From Rubrobacter_A sp965214435 (GTDB taxonomy: Bacteria; Actinomycetota; Rubrobacteria; Rubrobacterales; Rubrobacteraceae): DNA of 64,000 nt. Positions 62,299 through 64,000 of this stretch are shown here, in pieces (the stretch's first letter is position 1; every line of letters starts with the position of its first letter). The position numbers were made by a program, and so were the translations under genes. Below the pieces are notes generated by a model, which saw only the letters and a list, made by a program, of their open reading frames with translations, made no database searches and was not told the DNA's origin. The stretch spans positions 62,001 through 126,000 of the forward strand of contig OZ243960.1 of the NCBI GenBank assembly GCA_965214435.1, written 5' to 3'.

Positions 62299-62631
62299 CT
62301 ACCGGGCGACCTTCTTGGCAGCTTCCAGGCCCTCGCGGTAGTAGGAGTAGGGAGCATACAGGAGGTCCATGTAAGCGTCGACCGACTCTTCTACCAGCGT
62401 CTGGAAAGCGTCCCGCTGCTGCTCGGCCCGCTCTACGAGCTGCTGGGTCATCTGCCGGTTGCTCTCAGCCTGCTGCCGGAGCTCGCGGATCGAACCCTGC
62501 ACCATGTCCTGCGCAAAGCGGATGTTCCGCTCCTGGAGGTTGACCGTCTGATCCAGGACCGTCTGATACGAGTCCCGGGTCGTCGTCGCCATCTTCTCCG
62601 CAGCCTTGTTGGCCTTGTCCATATTAGCCAT
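62299..62631 (-). CDS. Phasin-like granule protein
   Basis: This 110-residue, Gln/Ala/Glu/Arg-rich helical protein starts MANMDKANKAAEKMATTTRD. Its SIRELRQQAESNRQMTQQL, followed by VERAEQQRDAFQTLVEESVDAYMDLLY, is clearly related to the neighbouring phasin (QELQNQAESNREAAEEI, QREAFQTLSEES). The two are tandem paralogues. ATG 62631 follows AAAGGA; the frame to 62667 adds an unlikely MFRGRPRERKID. It probably stabilises PHA granules and helps phaQ-type regulation by titration. Confidence 0.82.
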   Translation of the reverse strand: MANMDKANKAAEKMATTTRDSYQTVLDQTVNLQERNIRFAQDMVQGSIRELRQQAESNRQMTQQLVERAEQQRDAFQTLVEESVDAYMDLLYAPYSYYREGLEAAKKVAR

Positions 62632-62694
62632 ATCTATCTTCCTTTCTCGCGGTCTCCCGCGAAACATCGTTCTTACCCTACTTATCCGCAGCTC

Positions 62695-63090
62695 TTACTC
62701 CGCGTCGTCCTTTTCCTGCTTCCGCTGCGGCCGGCCCGTATACAGCCGGAAGAAAGAGTCCATCATCTGCTGGTACTGCTCCAGAGACTTGGCCCAGAAG
62801 TCGAGGTACGACAACCCCGTATCCGTGATGGAGTACATCCGGCGCGCCGGACCACCCTTGGAAGTCTCCCAGGTTGACTCGACAACCCCGTCTTTTTCCA
62901 TCTGCCGCAGCGTCCGGTACAGCGTCCCCGGGTTCATCGCTCCAAACCCGAAAGCTGCCGCCCGCTCCATAAGCTCATACCCGTAGGAGTTCCAGTCCCG
63001 CAACGACAACAATATTACCGGTACCAGCCAGTTCCTTGGTCGGGCTTCCGGCCCCCGCTGGCGCTCCGGTTTCTGTCCCTTGTCTTCCAT
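62695..63090 (-). CDS. phaQ: PadR-family PHA-responsive repressor (PhaQ-like)
   Basis: This 131-residue PadR regulator has the recognition region YGYELMERAAAFGFGAMNPGTLYRTLRQMEKDGVVES and the wing GGPARRMYSITDTG. It carries a C-terminal helix for dimerisation. Its size and PHA-locus position match the poly-hydroxybutyrate-responsive repressor PhaQ described in Bacillus megaterium, which is relieved by polymer. ATG 63090 has GGAAGAGAGA upstream; ATG 63105 also lies in frame but overlaps the promoter region. It is the first gene of the phasin operon on the minus strand. Confidence 0.82.
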   Translation of the reverse strand: MEDKGQKPERQRGPEARPRNWLVPVILLSLRDWNSYGYELMERAAAFGFGAMNPGTLYRTLRQMEKDGVVESTWETSKGGPARRMYSITDTGLSYLDFWAKSLEQYQQMMDSFFRLYTGRPQRKQEKDDAE

Positions 63091-63108
63091 GTCTCTCTCT
63101 TCCATATA

Positions 63109-63142
63109 TATGCAGTTTACACATAGGTGCTTGTACTGTCAA
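63109..63142 (-). promoter_or_regulatory. phaQ promoter with PadR-box dyad over the -10
   Basis: On the minus strand TTGACA (63142-63137) and TAAACT (63119-63114) are 17 bases apart. The dyad TATGTGTAAACTGCATA (63125-63109) covers the -10. Its TATG...CATA arms resemble the operator before phaE, although the spacing is two bases shorter. Autorepression by PhaQ is likely. Confidence 0.75.
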
Positions 63143-63278
63143 GCCCAACCGAAAGTTTTTGGTCGGTGATGTTTTTTCGATCTCCGGCGCTACTTGCACC
63201 ATTTTACCCATTATCCGGGATCGTTGAACCTTCGATAGGATATTTTCGCTCCGTCTATATGTGCGTGGCGTACGTAGT

Positions 63279-63307
63279 TTGCAAGATTTTTTACCTGTAG
63301 CTAAACT
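63279..63307 (+). promoter_or_regulatory. phaB promoter
   Basis: TTGCAA (63279-63284) and TAAACT (63302-63307) are separated by 17 bases, 43 bases upstream of the phaB GTG. The -10 TAAACTGC is identical to that of the divergent phaQ promoter. No ATGTG dyad overlaps it. Confidence 0.65.
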
Positions 63308-63349
63308 GCGGGTGGAAGGGTTCATTGATTTTCCGAAAGGGAGGAAGCT

Positions 63350-64000
63350 GTGAGTAGCTTAGAAGGAGCGGTGGCGGTCGTCACGGGGGCTGGCCGGGGT
63401 CTCGGACGGGCGATAGCCGAGGAGCTCGGGCTCGGGGGAGCCAAGGTGGTCGTTAACTACGCTAACAGCGAGGGACCGGCGCAGGAGTTAGTAGACAAGC
63501 TGTCGGGTAATGGCACCGAGCAGGCGGTTGCGATACAGGCGGACGTCTCGGACGCGGAGCAGGCAGCGAACCTCATAGAGCAGACGGTAGAGAAGTTCGG
63601 CCGGATCGACATCCTGATAAACAACGCCGGTATAACCCGGGACAAGACGATGAAGAAGCTCTCCACTGAGGACTGGGACACGGTCGTCACGACCAACCTC
63701 AACAGTTGCTTCTACACGGCGAAGGCGGCTCTGCCCCACTTTACCGAGCAGGAGTCCGGCAAGATCATCAACATAAGCTCGTTTGTCGGCCAGGCGGGTA
63801 ACTTCGGCCAGACCAACTACGCGGCGGCCAAAGCCGGCATTATCGGCTTTACCAAGGCCGCGGCCAAAGAGCTCGCCCGCTCCGGCATCACGGTCAACGC
63901 CGTCTGCCCCGGTTTCATGCAGACCGACATGTTCAGCGACGTCTCCGAGGAGATACAGGACAAGATCCGCAAGACCATCCCCCTCGGTACCATCGGAGAC
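63350..64000 (+). CDS. phaB: Acetoacetyl-CoA reductase (PhaB/FabG-type SDR), cut by window end
   Basis: 217 codons are visible from GTG 63350, with GGGAGG upstream. Cofactor motif TGAGRGLG is at residues 12-19, NNAG at 91-94, and the catalytic Ser143/144, Tyr157 and Lys161 lie in NISSFVGQAGNFGQTNYAAA. The GNFGQTNYAAAK segment and the PGFMQTDM end resemble NADPH acetoacetyl-CoA reductases of PHA loci. It reduces acetoacetyl-CoA to (R)-3-hydroxybutyryl-CoA for PhaEC. The C-terminus is outside the window. Confidence 0.9.
   Translation, partial: MSSLEGAVAVVTGAGRGLGRAIAEELGLGGAKVVVNYANSEGPAQELVDKLSGNGTEQAVAIQADVSDAEQAANLIEQTVEKFGRIDILINNAGITRDKTMKKLSTEDWDTVVTTNLNSCFYTAKAALPHFTEQESGKIINISSFVGQAGNFGQTNYAAAKAGIIGFTKAAAKELARSGITVNAVCPGFMQTDMFSDVSEEIQDKIRKTIPLGTIGD

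Overview
The window is high-GC DNA with GTG/TTG starts and strong AGGAGG-type ribosome sites. Its gene content is mainly aerobic lipid, organic-acid and polyhydroxyalkanoate (PHA) metabolism, with a heliorhodopsin, c-di-GMP enzymes and many ABC exporters. This suggests an actinobacterium, and the PadR-controlled class III PHA locus makes me think of a Rubrobacter-like lineage. The assignment is inference from gene content, not a database match. I saw no rRNA, tRNA, CRISPR array or prophage.

Layout. 1-4.7 kb: a truncated acyl-CoA ligase, a CocE-type hydrolase, and a PHB-depolymerase-family esterase with its ribbon-helix-helix regulator and a striking operator. 4.7-9.7 kb: an NlpC/P60 hydrolase, an AbgT transporter, a FosA-type gene interrupted by one stop codon, a thioesterase and an enoyl-CoA hydratase. 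9.8-14.5 kb: a PAS/GGDEF cyclase, a DCC-family redox protein whose two motif cysteines are both TGA codons, a lipoprotein glycoside hydrolase-like protein and MenA. 14.6-20.9 kb: an M23 peptidase and two ABC-2 exporters, the second with a GbsR/MarR regulator and two tandem paralogous permeases. 21.2-28.5 kb: heliorhodopsin, a STAS protein, a decayed IS5 transposase, a MerR regulator with a textbook operator controlling a DUF4386-cupin-SDR operon, and an AI-2E-family exporter.

28.6-36.8 kb: a cardiolipin synthase-like phospholipase D, hydroxy-acid oxidase, GlcD-type oxidase, FAH-family hydrolase, PdxH, DUF427, a frameshifted RidA and an amidase. 36.9-40.7 kb: a complete four-gene quaternary-amine (OpuC/OsmF-type) ABC importer. 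41-48.8 kb: a nitrilase-family hydrolase, AsnB, an orphan terpene synthase, a GGDEF-EAL protein, and a PadR regulator with a frameshifted membrane gene. 48.8-54.9 kb: a minus-strand series of iron alcohol dehydrogenase, lactonase-family hydrolase, two small unknown proteins, SSS symporter and aldehyde dehydrogenase. It has the same three enzyme classes as the gamma-butyrolactone (Blc/Att) pathway. 55-64 kb: acyl-CoA ligase, PhaE, PhaC, acyl-CoA dehydrogenase, thiolase, two phasin-like proteins, a PhaQ-like PadR repressor and PhaB (cut by the window end). Together these make PHA from acetyl-CoA.

The most interesting item is the DCC-family gene at 11678-12088 (minus). It has a good ribosome site and an uninterrupted frame except for two TGA codons, which fall exactly on the two cysteines of the DxxCxxC motif. 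This would be a diselenide (UxxU) selenoprotein if the genome encodes the selenocysteine machinery. The caution is that several other genes here (FosA, RidA, the PadR partner, IS5) are broken by a nonsense codon or frameshift, so pseudogene decay is a live alternative.
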